Shown: positions 45,425 to 53,519 of the stretch, piece by piece
How the letters are laid out: every line of letters begins with the position of its first letter
How positions within the stretch are numbered: the stretch's first letter is position 1
Assembly (NCBI RefSeq): GCF_039602135.1
Contig: NZ_CP125942.1
Location: forward strand, 3,410,001-3,474,000
Length of the DNA: 64,000 nucleotides
Direction of reading: 5' to 3'
Origin: Glutamicibacter sp. B1
GTDB lineage: Bacteria; Actinomycetota; Actinomycetes; Actinomycetales; Micrococcaceae
Notes under the pieces: generated by a model
What the model was told of the DNA's origin: nothing
The model's input: only the letters and a program-made list of their open reading frames with translations
The model's database searches: none
Position numbers and translations under genes: made by a program

Positions 45425-45679
45425 GTGCAGCTCGTCTAGGATCGTGCAGGATGGGGCGATTACTTCTACTGGCAAGCTGCCGTCCGACACGTGCTCAAGA
45501 GAGTCAACACTCTGATCGAGGCTTGTCTTCGGGATCCCTTCCAGGGGATTAGAAAACCCGAACAGCTCAAATACGGGGCCACCGGCTCATGGTCCCGCCG
45601 AATTACCGACGAACACCGGTTGGTACACATTGTGATAGGCGAAGACTTGATCATCCTCCAAGCCCGATACCACTACTAA
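45425..45679 (+). pseudogene. YoeB-type toxin with amber codon 5
   Basis: The frame reads VQLV-stop-DRAGWGDYFYWQ and continues to the usual end (WSRRITDEHRLVHIVIGED, then ARYHY). YoeB proteins normally have Trp at the fifth position of this strand (V-L-V-W), so TAG at 45437-45439 is explained by one change from TGG. The catalytic Glu/Arg/His/Tyr region is intact. The GTG at 45425 follows AGGA, 9 bases after the antitoxin stop. An internal GTG at 45491 would give a shortened protein lacking the first strand and helix. It is very likely inactive. Confidence 0.85.
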
Positions 45680-45886
45680 ATGGCGTCCGGCCCATGCCGA
45701 AGTATCCCGTCGAGTAGTCGAGGAACCGAACTCGTCAGCAGTACTGGCTTACTCTTCGCACCCAAGGATTATTTGGGCGCAACGTCTGGTCATGCGACCC
45801 CTGCAGACCACACTTCACACCACAAGCGTCGGTCAACGCCGCCCTCACCGCTCAGCGGTTCCCTTGGCGAAAGTCGCGCGTGGGTG

Positions 45887-45975
45887 CTGCGTGGGTACTG
45901 GCCTCGGAAGATTATGCAAGCGTCAGATTACAACGCGACCTGACGGTTCTGATCCTTGTAGAGCAGGTAACGGAA
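45887..45975 (-). repeat. Relic of the allE 3' end (left copy)
   Basis: These 89 bases match 46969-47057 without gaps, with about ten differences. On the minus strand they encode FRYLLYKDQNRQVAL and stop, the same 15 residues and stop as the intact aminohydrolase gene, although four codons differ (all synonymous). The relic therefore came from a functional, diverged allele. Confidence 0.85.
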
Positions 45976-45979
45976 TTAC

Positions 45980-46004
45980 GGGTGCGACTAGGACTTGAAC
46001 CCAG
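45980..46004 (-). other. tRNA 3'-end-like fragment
   Basis: On the minus strand CTGGG-TTCAAGT-CCTAG makes a T-stem-loop with a valid T-loop, followed by TCGCACC, which reads as the 3' acceptor strand. The matching 5' acceptor (GGTGCGA) is not found upstream, so the gene is incomplete. Such fragments often mark integration sites. It could also be a chance match. Confidence 0.4.
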
Positions 46005-46296
46005 GCAAGAAGTTTGTCTACTTTCGCGAAAAACACAGGACCTATGCAAAAATAGAGACTATTTGGAACGGACGAACTGGCTGCCATCTAGTCACTGACA
46101 TGGATCCTCACAAAAGCACGATGACCCGGCTGATTATCTACTGGTTGTTTCGGGCAGAAGTTACGGCGCCCCAAAAATCTCACAGAAATACCCAATCAGA
46201 CCTAACGTCAATTCGAGCGCGACCATCGCACTATTTATGAAGCAGGGACTCTCAACCGTTTGGTATGGGATCTCACTCAAATAAGGAAAACCTCAA

Positions 46297-46683
46297 ATGG
46301 AAATGTTGGACCAACCTTTGTCACTTTGGCTAGTTTTCGCATCACTAATACTGCTCTTGCTTTGCCTTGGTACGGTACTCAGGAAATTTTCTGCGAAGTC
46401 AATGTCGTCCAAAATACTGGCTAGCCTCTCCGTCGCCTTTGGCGTTGTCGCATTGATACTTCTCGCTATCCCCTTGAACGTTGACGGAATGACGTGTGGA
46501 ATCAGCGCTGGCGCACTTGGATGGGGCCCAGAATCTGAGCATTTGCGAGAAGGTAATGTGTGCATTGCGTTGCAGGAACAAGTATTTGCCATCGCTGTTG
46601 CGATTCAAATCATTGGTATCGTTCTGGCCATAACTACCCTTGCGCTAACCCGCGCCCAACCCCAAAAGTCCCTATCGGTGTAA
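46297..46683 (+). CDS. Small membrane protein
   Basis: A 128-residue protein with three hydrophobic segments (about 8-27, 40-62, 95-117) and a hydrophilic loop with two Cys (MTCGISAGALGWG, EGNVCIALQEQ) that could form an extracytoplasmic disulfide. AAGGA lies 9 bases before the ATG. It lies inside the 1.1-kb segment bounded by the two copies of the allE 3' end, so it may have arrived with that segment. No family is recognised. Confidence 0.5.
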   Translation: MEMLDQPLSLWLVFASLILLLLCLGTVLRKFSAKSMSSKILASLSVAFGVVALILLAIPLNVDGMTCGISAGALGWGPESEHLREGNVCIALQEQVFAIAVAIQIIGIVLAITTLALTRAQPQKSLSV

Positions 46684-47009
46684 ATCGGGAGCTTTCAGTT
46701 TGCAAATCTGGCTTGAGCTTACACTTCCAGGTAAGACTCACACCGTACACTGCATGACTCCCGAGACTCTTGGAGATCACAACTCTAGAATCATTGCGGT
46801 CATGTCGCCAGCCAGCGACGCACAAGTTGGAATAACCTCGATTCTAAAGAATCAAAAACCGGGGCTAGCACCCGCACAAAACCCGATGTACTGGCCCGCC
46901 ATGTCCTGGTAAAGATGAAACATCACTCGGACAGTGAGGCGGATACGACGTGCCGGCACAAAGGTGAACTGCGTGGGTACTGGCCCCGGAAGATTACGGA
47001 AGCGTCAGC
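46684..47009. other. Intergenic region downstream of allE
   Basis: This stretch contains the non-coding part of the right allE repeat (from 46969) and no supported gene. A 70-codon frame at 46700-46912 lacks a ribosome site and motifs. Confidence 0.4.
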
Positions 47010-47057
47010 TTACAAGGCGACTTGTCGGTTCTGATCCTTGTACAGCAGGTAACGGAA
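46969..47057 (-). repeat. allE 3' end (right copy, intact gene)
   Basis: It covers the last 16 codons of the aminohydrolase gene including the stop, plus 41 bases of downstream sequence. It is the partner of 45887-45975, 1082 bases away in the same orientation. Confidence 0.85.
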
Positions 47058-47846
47058 GTTATCCGGGCCACCGGCATAACAAGCCTGCGGGCAGAAGGCA
47101 CGCAGTGACATGTAGTCCCCGGCTTCCACCTCAACCCAATCACCGTTCAACCGGTACACACCCTTACCTTCGAGCACATACAGGCCATGTTCCATCACGT
47201 GAGTCTCGGCAAAAGGAATCGAAGCACCAGGCTCAAAAGTCACGATGTTCACACCAAAGTCGAAAGCAACATCGTCAGGATCCAACATGCGAGTGGTGCG
47301 CCACTTGCCATCGGTCCCCGGCATGGCGCCAGGCTCTACGTCGCGCTCATTGCCCACCACCGGGCCCGGCGCATCCACACCGGCCAGTGGTTCGTAGCGC
47401 TTGCGCAGCCAGTGGAAGCTGGTCAGTTCGGTACCGTCATTGCGCGCCGACCAGGTGGAACCAGCAGGCAGGTAAGCGTAACCGCCATCTTCGAGCACAT
47501 GCTCGGTGCCTTCAATGATCAGGGTCAGCTGCCCGGTGAGGACAAAGATGAAGCCCTGGACTTCAGCCTGCGGTTCTGGCTTGGTGGCTCCGCCGCCGGG
47601 GGCAACTTCCACGATGGACTGGGCGAAGGTGGTGGCACCGCCGGCGACCGGACGGTTGAGCACCCATGCGCGGGTATTGGTCCACTCGGGGAAGACACTG
47701 GTAACGATGTCACGCAGCACGCCCTTGGGGATCACGGTGTAAGCCTCGGTGACGATGGCGCGGTCGGTCAGCAGGTCGCTCTGTGGCGGGTGTCCACCGA
47801 AGTTCGCGTAGTAGGACGCGGAGTTCTGGATTGCTGGAACAGTCAT
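47010..47846 (-). CDS. allE: (S)-ureidoglycine aminohydrolase
   Basis: A 278-residue bicupin that converts (S)-ureidoglycine to (S)-ureidoglycolate and ammonia in allantoin degradation. Seen: TRAWVLNRPVAGGATTFAQS, the first cupin GFIFVLTGQLTLIIEG and DGGYAYLPAGSTWSARN, and the second, metal-binding cupin EPGASIPFAETHVMEHGLYV with GKGVYRLNGDWVEVEAGDY. It is the last gene of the malate synthase operon, 10 bases after the DUF6986 gene, which ties purine nitrogen release to glyoxylate use. Confidence 0.9.
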   Translation of the reverse strand: MTVPAIQNSASYYANFGGHPPQSDLLTDRAIVTEAYTVIPKGVLRDIVTSVFPEWTNTRAWVLNRPVAGGATTFAQSIVEVAPGGGATKPEPQAEVQGFIFVLTGQLTLIIEGTEHVLEDGGYAYLPAGSTWSARNDGTELTSFHWLRKRYEPLAGVDAPGPVVGNERDVEPGAMPGTDGKWRTTRMLDPDDVAFDFGVNIVTFEPGASIPFAETHVMEHGLYVLEGKGVYRLNGDWVEVEAGDYMSLRAFCPQACYAGGPDNFRYLLYKDQNRQVAL

Positions 47847-47856
47847 GATGGGATCC

Positions 47857-49110
47857 TTAGGCGTGGGAGCGATTCAGCGCGATGGCTTCGAGTTCGGGCA
47901 GGGTGATTTGAGCTAGCTCGGCGACTTCTTCTGCGCTCACCGCACCGCAGGTGACCCCGCGATGGATGTAGCGGGCCAGGGCTCGGGCGGTGGCTGGTTC
48001 ATCCATGATCGTGGAGCTGATCTGGTGAACGTAGTTGCGCAGGCGGGTGCCGGCCGCTTGCAGGCCCTCGCGGAAGAAGGCGAAGGTCGCTAGGTAACGG
48101 GTGGGCAGCTGGTTTTCGTGCAGATCCCAGCCCTGGTAGATACCTCGGGCTAGGTGGCGGGAGACCAAACGAGCGTGCAACGCCCAGGCTTCAGCCATGT
48201 TTTCAGGGTCACCGGCAGGGATGATGTTGGTGGAGCCGTCGGAAAGTTCTACGCCGGTGCCTGCCACGGCCACCTGCATCACGTCTTTGGCGTAGTCAGC
48301 CACGGGGTGTTCCATGGACTGATAGCCGGCAGCCACGCCCAGTGAGGCGGAGTAGTCATAGGTGCCGTAGTGCAGGGAGGATACTCGGCCCTGGCCTGCA
48401 TGGATCAGCCCGGCCACCGGATGGGTGCCATCGGCGGCGATGATGACCTGCGGGGTTTCGACCTGCACTTCGAAGCGAAGAGTGCCGGGTTCAAGACCAT
48501 GGGTTTCTTCTAGCTTTTCGGTCAGCAACACCATGGCTTTGACCTGGTCTACTGTGGTTACCTTGGGCAGGGTCAGGCGTAGTCCCGCTGGTAGCTGACC
48601 GCGGGAAAGCAACTGGGCAATGAACAGGCCCAGGGTTCGAATGCCTCGGGCTCGGGTCGGAGCTTCGAAACATTTAAAGCGGATACCGATAAAGGATGGT
48701 GCTTTGTTTGCGGCGATGGCCGCAGCGAGCGAGTCGGCCGCTGCCAGTACGGCGGCGTCCTCCTCAGCATCACTGCGATTGCCAAAGCCGTCTTCAAAGT
48801 CAATGCGCAAATCTTCGATGGGTTCACTGGCCAGCTTCTCGGCCACCAACTCGGCCAACCGCTGTGGTTCAGCCAGGTTCAGCTTGGTGGCCAGCATTGA
48901 TAGTCCCACCAGGCCACCGGCGGCCACCATGGCGTTGTGGCCCCAAGCCGCTGGTAGTTCCGGGGAGTACTGATCCCCTGGAACATACACCGTGTGGATG
49001 GGCTGGCGCGCCCCGGAATCTCCCGGGTAGGACTTTTCTAGTAGCTGATCCGTGGCGGCCAGTAGCGTTGCTACGCTGGCCAGTGTGGACTCATCGAAGG
49101 GGTTGATCAT
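47857..49110 (-). CDS. DUF6986 (HpcH/HpaI aldolase/CitE-like) protein
   Basis: A 417-residue TIM-barrel protein related to the HpcH/HpaI-CitE superfamily: LRIDFEDGFGNRSDAEEDAA with the acidic metal ligands, LRFEVQVETPQVII, and SSLHYGTYDYSASLGVAAG. It is co-translated with malate synthase (ATGA overlap at 49107-49110) and lies just before allE. Relatives act on CoA thioesters or 2-keto acids, so an aldolase or lyase acting in ureidoglycolate/glyoxylate metabolism is a reasonable guess. The exact reaction is unknown. Confidence 0.8.
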   Translation of the reverse strand: MINPFDESTLASVATLLAATDQLLEKSYPGDSGARQPIHTVYVPGDQYSPELPAAWGHNAMVAAGGLVGLSMLATKLNLAEPQRLAELVAEKLASEPIEDLRIDFEDGFGNRSDAEEDAAVLAAADSLAAAIAANKAPSFIGIRFKCFEAPTRARGIRTLGLFIAQLLSRGQLPAGLRLTLPKVTTVDQVKAMVLLTEKLEETHGLEPGTLRFEVQVETPQVIIAADGTHPVAGLIHAGQGRVSSLHYGTYDYSASLGVAAGYQSMEHPVADYAKDVMQVAVAGTGVELSDGSTNIIPAGDPENMAEAWALHARLVSRHLARGIYQGWDLHENQLPTRYLATFAFFREGLQAAGTRLRNYVHQISSTIMDEPATARALARYIHRGVTCGAVSAEEVAELAQITLPELEAIALNRSHA

Positions 49111-50738
49111 GACTTGCTCACGTACTCCTTTTCCAATAGTTCATAAGCGCCGGTGGTGAGGAAGTCTGCAAAGTCCTCATCCTTGCCACTGGTCAAGGTG
49201 GCGATCAGCCCGGCGGCTGGTTCGTAGTAGGCCTTGAAGTGTTCCTCGTTGTTGACCTCGCCGCGCAGGCGCTCAACTTCTTCATCAAGAATCTTCGAGA
49301 CCAGTTCTGCGGTGATGGTGTTGCCGGTATCGGCGGCGACCACTTGATTGCGAATCTGCTGCCAGATCTGCGAGCGGGAGATTTCCGCGGTGGCGGCGTC
49401 TTCCATCAGGTTGTGGATGGCTACCGCACCATTGCCCGAAAGCCATACAGCCACGTAGTTCACGGCGACGTAGAGGTTGGCGCGCACGCCGGCCTCGGTC
49501 ACGTCGCCCGGTGCGCTGGCAACGTCAAGCAGCTGGGCCGCGGTGACCTCAACCTCTGGGCGCTGGCGGTCGATCTGGTTTGGCTTCTCGCCCAGCTTGG
49601 CGTCGAAGATTTCCTTGCAGATATCCACCAGGTCTGGGTGGGCTACCCACGAACCGTCGAATCCGTCGTTGGCTTCGCGAGACTTGTCATCGCGCACCTT
49701 CTCGAAGGCTGCTGCGGTGACTTCTGGTTCGCGGCGGTTTGGAATGAACGCTGCCATGCCACCCATGGCGAAGGCGCCACGCTTGTGACAGGTTTTCACC
49801 AACAGTTCGGTGTAGGCGCGCATCATTGGCGCGGTCATGGAGACGGCCGAACGGTCCGGCATGATGAAGGCATCGCCGGCTTCGCGGAAGGTCTTGATGA
49901 TGGAGAACAGGTAGTCCCAGCGTCCTGCGTTCAGGCCCGAAGCGTGCTCGCGCAGTTCGTAGAGGAATTCTTCCATCTGGAATGCGGCTGGAATGGTTTC
50001 GATGAGCATGGTGGCGCGCACTGTGCCGTGGGCGATTCCCAGTTCGGCCTGGGCGAAGGTGAAGATCTCGTTCCACAGGCGTGCTTCGAGGTAGTGCTCC
50101 ATCTTCGGCAGGTAGTAGAACGGTCCCTGTCCGGATTCGGTCAGTACCTTGGCGTTGTGGAAGAAGTGCAGGCCGAAGTCCACCAGTGCGCCAACCGCTG
50201 GCTCACCGTTGATCAGTACGTTGTTTTCTGGCAGGTGCCAGCCGCGGGGACGAACCACAACGACAGCGCGTGGTGCGTCGGTGCGCAGCGCGTAGGACTT
50301 TCCGGTCTTCTCGTCGGTGAAAGCCAGGGTGCCGCGGGCGGCGGCCGAAAGATTGGAGATTGCGTCGATGACGTTGAACCAGCTCGGAGTGGAAGCATCT
50401 TCCAGGTCGGCCAGCCAGACTTTGGCGCCTGAGTTCAGGGCGTTGATGGCCATCTTGGCTGGGGACGCTGGGCCGGTGATTTCGACGCGGCGGTCACGCA
50501 GGGCTTCCGGTGCTTCGGCGACCTTCCAGTCACCGGTGCGCACTGCCTCGGTCCGTGGGTCAAAGTCGATGGCTTTGGCGTCAGAGAATTCTTGGCGGCG
50601 CACTGAACGGGCTGCTATCAACTCGTTTCGGGTTCCGGCGAACTTCTCGTGCAGCTTCTGGATGAAAGCAAGGGCGTCATCGGAGAGAATCTGCTGGGCA
50701 TCTGCGACGTCGGGGATGCTGGTGATTGAAATACTCAT
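49107..50738 (-). CDS. aceB: Malate synthase A
   Basis: A 543-residue malate synthase (form A) joining glyoxylate and acetyl-CoA to malate. Signatures: RRVEITGPASPAKMAINALN, KVWLADLEDASTPSW, VVVRPRGWHLPE, LPKMEHYLEARLWNEIF, RATMLIETIPAAFQMEEFLY and GRWDYLFSIIKTF. ATG 50738 follows AAGGAAC; a longer frame to 50876 would pass through the promoter region. With allE and the DUF6986 gene it forms an operon, so glyoxylate from purine degradation can be assimilated. Confidence 0.94.
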   Translation of the reverse strand: MSISITSIPDVADAQQILSDDALAFIQKLHEKFAGTRNELIAARSVRRQEFSDAKAIDFDPRTEAVRTGDWKVAEAPEALRDRRVEITGPASPAKMAINALNSGAKVWLADLEDASTPSWFNVIDAISNLSAAARGTLAFTDEKTGKSYALRTDAPRAVVVVRPRGWHLPENNVLINGEPAVGALVDFGLHFFHNAKVLTESGQGPFYYLPKMEHYLEARLWNEIFTFAQAELGIAHGTVRATMLIETIPAAFQMEEFLYELREHASGLNAGRWDYLFSIIKTFREAGDAFIMPDRSAVSMTAPMMRAYTELLVKTCHKRGAFAMGGMAAFIPNRREPEVTAAAFEKVRDDKSREANDGFDGSWVAHPDLVDICKEIFDAKLGEKPNQIDRQRPEVEVTAAQLLDVASAPGDVTEAGVRANLYVAVNYVAVWLSGNGAVAIHNLMEDAATAEISRSQIWQQIRNQVVAADTGNTITAELVSKILDEEVERLRGEVNNEEHFKAYYEPAAGLIATLTSGKDEDFADFLTTGAYELLEKEYVSKS

Positions 50739-50887
50739 GAGTTGTTCCTTAACCTCTTGTGCTCTTCTGCACTGCTCTGTTCCATGTTTGGATGTTTTGA
50801 CGTGCATCCAACTTGTTGCTGCAACCTGCACCGTCATGGTGCCGTTGGCTGCTGATTCATGATCCCGGCAATCCAAAAGATTTCCGT

Positions 50888-50901
50888 ATAGTGGATACTA
50901 T
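50888..50901. promoter_or_regulatory. Candidate IclR-type operator upstream of aceB
   Basis: ATAGT-GGAT-ACTAT is a short dyad within TTTCCGTATAGTGGATAC, about 150 bases upstream of aceB in the divergent region shared with the IclR gene. Its TTTCC..GGA spacing resembles IclR family sites. Weak but well positioned. Confidence 0.45.
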
Positions 50902-51030
50902 TATCCTCAAAATGAAAACGCAAGGGGTATTTGTGGGCTCAACCACGGATTTTTGTTGAAGAATTATCGGATCGTGGAAGAAAAGCATGGTTTTGAGCTA
51001 TTCTTGAGACGGGGATTTCGCATTGTAGAA

Positions 51031-51042
51031 CTTACGCGTAAG
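51031..51042. promoter_or_regulatory. Perfect palindrome upstream of the IclR gene
   Basis: CTTACGCGTAAG is a 12-bp perfect palindrome, 41 bases before the regulator start, and may be an autoregulatory operator. Confidence 0.5.
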
Positions 51043-51082
51043 CTACTTCCAAAATGAGTGTCCTAACTAAGGAGCAAAAAAG

Positions 51083-51856
51083 ATGACGCAGACTTCCAGT
51101 AAGTCCACCACTGGCGGCGTCCAGTCCGTCGAACGCGCATTTGAGCTTCTGGAAGTTATCGCCCGCGCTGGCGGTGAAGCAGCACTGAGCGAATTAGCTG
51201 CCGACACTCCCTTACCCTTGCCTACCATCCACCGCCTGCTGCGCACCTTGGTAGGAGTGGGCTACGTCCGTCAGCTACCGAACCGTCGCTATTCCCTGGG
51301 TCCACGACTCATTCGCTTGGGTGAAGTAGCCAACCGTCAGCTTGGTGCACTGGCTTCACCGGTACTCAAGGATCTGGTCACCAAACTCGGCGAGTCAGCC
51401 AATATCGCCGTCCTGGATGGCGACATGGTCACCTACATTGCCCAGGTTCAGTCGGCACACTCGATGCGCATGATTACCGAGGTGGGACGCCGGGCAATGT
51501 TGCACAACTCCGGCGTAGGTAAAGCCGTACTGTCGGTCTTGGATGATGAACGCGTGCAACGTTTAGTCTCCCAGGCTGGCATGCCACCGAAAACCGCGAA
51601 TACCATCACCACGCTGGGCAAACTCTTCACCGACGTAGAAGCCACCCGCGAACGTGGCTACGCGATTGACGAGGAAGAACAAGAATTGGGTGTGCGATGC
51701 ATTGCCGTTCCAGTGCCTGGTGCTCCAACACCCATGGCCATCTCGGTATCGGGACCAGTCACCCGCGTGGACGATAAATTCACCCAAAGCGCAGTGCCAG
51801 TACTACTGGCTGCAGCCAATGAGCTCGGCGTGCAATTGGTGGCCGCCGCCGACTAA
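51083..51856 (+). CDS. IclR family regulator (AllR-like)
   Basis: A 257-residue IclR protein: the winged HTH begins GVQSVERAFELLEVIARAGG, with LPLPTIHRLLRTLVGVGYVR as recognition region, and the effector domain shows MRMITEVGRRAMLHNSGVGK and VRCIAVPVPGAPTP. It diverges from aceB-DUF6986-allE, and AllR-type control by allantoate or glyoxylate is likely. AAGGAGC is placed 7 bases before the ATG. The last four bases overlap the convergent MFS gene. Confidence 0.88.
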   Translation: MTQTSSKSTTGGVQSVERAFELLEVIARAGGEAALSELAADTPLPLPTIHRLLRTLVGVGYVRQLPNRRYSLGPRLIRLGEVANRQLGALASPVLKDLVTKLGESANIAVLDGDMVTYIAQVQSAHSMRMITEVGRRAMLHNSGVGKAVLSVLDDERVQRLVSQAGMPPKTANTITTLGKLFTDVEATRERGYAIDEEEQELGVRCIAVPVPGAPTPMAISVSGPVTRVDDKFTQSAVPVLLAAANELGVQLVAAAD

Positions 51857-53103
51857 CGCTTCACGGCCATGCGTTGGGGCGCAACCACTGTCATGAAGAC
51901 CAGTGGCAAAAGCACAATTCCCGCAACCACGGTCAGCGCAGAAAAAGAACTCAATGCCATCAAAGGTCCGGCAGCAAATGCTGCGGTGGCGCCACAGAGG
52001 TTAGACAACGCATCGACCCCGCCTTGGACCGAGGCGCGTTCCTGCTTATTAATCACCGTGGCGAAAAGGGCAGAGCCGGACACGTTAATAAACGACCAGC
52101 CAACGCCTAGCAGGATCAAGCTAGTCATGATCCACCCCATGTTTACCGGGTGTACCCCGCCGACCAACAACGAGGCCACAAAAATCGCCAGCCCTACAGC
52201 GATGGAGCGACGATACCCCCACCGGTCAGCCACGTACCCCACCACTGGCGCCAGTGCGTACATTCCCAGAATATGCAGTGAAATGGTCACCCCGACCAGT
52301 GACACTGAACCTCCATGGTGGGTGACGTGGATAGGTGTCATAGTCATGATGGCCACCATGACCACCTGGGCACTGAGAATCGACACCACCGCATAACGAG
52401 CTGGCGCATTGAGACGGAGCTCTACCGCAAATCGCTTAATACCCCTTCGTTGCCGAGTGGGTATGGCCGATGCGACTAATTGGTTGCTACTGCGATTGAC
52501 CAGCAACGGATCCGGACGCATCAAGACGAACACCAAGAGACCCGCCACCGCCATGGCCGCCCCGGCAATAAGGAAAGCTCCTGCGTAGATGTGCAGGCCG
52601 GTCGCATCACCAATGATTCGGCCCGGTATTCCAAGGTTTGGCCCTAGTACGGTCCCGATGGTTCCAACCCAGACAATCAACGCCAGGCTCCGGCCCTTGT
52701 GATCATCACTGGCCAAGTCAGTGGCAGCAAAACGCGCCTGCAAACTTATGGCCGAACCAGATCCAATCATTAGCAAACCCGCAAAGAGGGGCACCACCAA
52801 TTGGAACTGGGCCGCAGGAACTAGGAGTAGGCCTCCGAGGGCTGCCAGCCACCAACCGCTTGCCAGAGCTATGCGTCGGCCATGGCGTGCGGCAAGGTTG
52901 CCCAAGGGTATGCCTAACAGAGCAGCGCCCAAGGTACTGGCCGTCCGAGCTAGGCCTGCCCACGCTTCGTTGGAGGTCACTTCTTCAGCCAAGAGAATAC
53001 CGATGGATGGCGCGACCCCGACACCGATGGTGCCAAAGATCTGAGAAATGGAAAGGATCCACAACGTTCTTCGTTGCACCTTATCGCGCGTCAGCTCATC
53101 CAT
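51853..53103 (-). CDS. MFS transporter
   Basis: A 416-residue major facilitator with 12 membrane segments: GNLAARHGRRIALASGWWLA between segments 2 and 3 and PVVGYVADRWGYRRSIAVGL in the second half. The central loop (NRSSNQLVASAIPTRQRRG) is short. It is probably a drug-proton antiporter-like exporter; no specific substrate can be named. It converges with, and overlaps by 4 bases, the IclR gene. Confidence 0.8.
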   Translation of the reverse strand: MDELTRDKVQRRTLWILSISQIFGTIGVGVAPSIGILLAEEVTSNEAWAGLARTASTLGAALLGIPLGNLAARHGRRIALASGWWLAALGGLLLVPAAQFQLVVPLFAGLLMIGSGSAISLQARFAATDLASDDHKGRSLALIVWVGTIGTVLGPNLGIPGRIIGDATGLHIYAGAFLIAGAAMAVAGLLVFVLMRPDPLLVNRSSNQLVASAIPTRQRRGIKRFAVELRLNAPARYAVVSILSAQVVMVAIMTMTPIHVTHHGGSVSLVGVTISLHILGMYALAPVVGYVADRWGYRRSIAVGLAIFVASLLVGGVHPVNMGWIMTSLILLGVGWSFINVSGSALFATVINKQERASVQGGVDALSNLCGATAAFAAGPLMALSSFSALTVVAGIVLLPLVFMTVVAPQRMAVKR

Positions 53104-53519
53104 GACCTAGATTCTTCCACCCGTTGATCACTTGCGGAAAGCATTGCTCACCAGAATGTATGAGTTCAAGATGCTCCCCTTTTTTGATGACAGCTCTTAG
53201 AGTTCGGGGAAATGGTAGCTGTCGATAGCATGGGTGTCCCTTTGAAATCCAAAGCGGGTGTGGTTGGTTGACCTATACAAAGTAGTGGCTCTTGGATTAT
53301 CGGCCGAAATTGATATCAAGCTAGAGCCGAGCGTTCATTCTGCAATTCCGACAATGCGCTCATCAGGCGTCTAGAGCCTTAACGCTTAACGGTGTTGCAG
53401 GGTATCGCAGAGGTATTGCACTAAGAAATCGCATGACCTTACATAATGGCACCTCAAATGGTCGTTTTAACTAATGATCTTTTGCGGTAAATGCGAACCT
53501 AAAGTTGTGCAGTTCAAGC
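53104..53519. other. Intergenic region
   Basis: No gene is supported in about 415 bases. The stretch is AT-richer than its surroundings and holds the divergent promoters of the MFS gene and the winged-helix gene. No strong repeat was noticed. Confidence 0.4.

Larger units (their letters stand above)
45680..46296. other. Recombination-scarred intergenic region
   Basis: No intact gene is supported. The region contains the 3'-end relic of an aminohydrolase gene (45887-45975) and a tRNA 3'-end-like fragment (45980-46004). The left part (45680-45886) holds nothing recognisable. AAGGA before 46297 belongs to the next gene. Confidence 0.5.

Noticed and set aside
5021..45439. Amber codons in the recombinase and toxin genes as reassigned sense codons
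   Set aside because: Many other genes in the window end normally in TAG, for example the YefM antitoxin and the recombinase itself, so nonsense mutation is the simpler reading.
45980..46004. A complete tRNA gene near 46.0 kb
   Set aside because: Only the T-arm and 3' acceptor strand are present; no anticodon arm or 5' acceptor could be found upstream.
46700..46912. 70-codon frame downstream of the 46297 membrane gene
   Set aside because: No ribosome site, no family, and it lies in the probable recombination segment.
49239..50432. 397-codon plus-strand frame opposite malate synthase
   Set aside because: Long only because of high-GC antisense codon structure; the minus strand encodes an unmistakable malate synthase.
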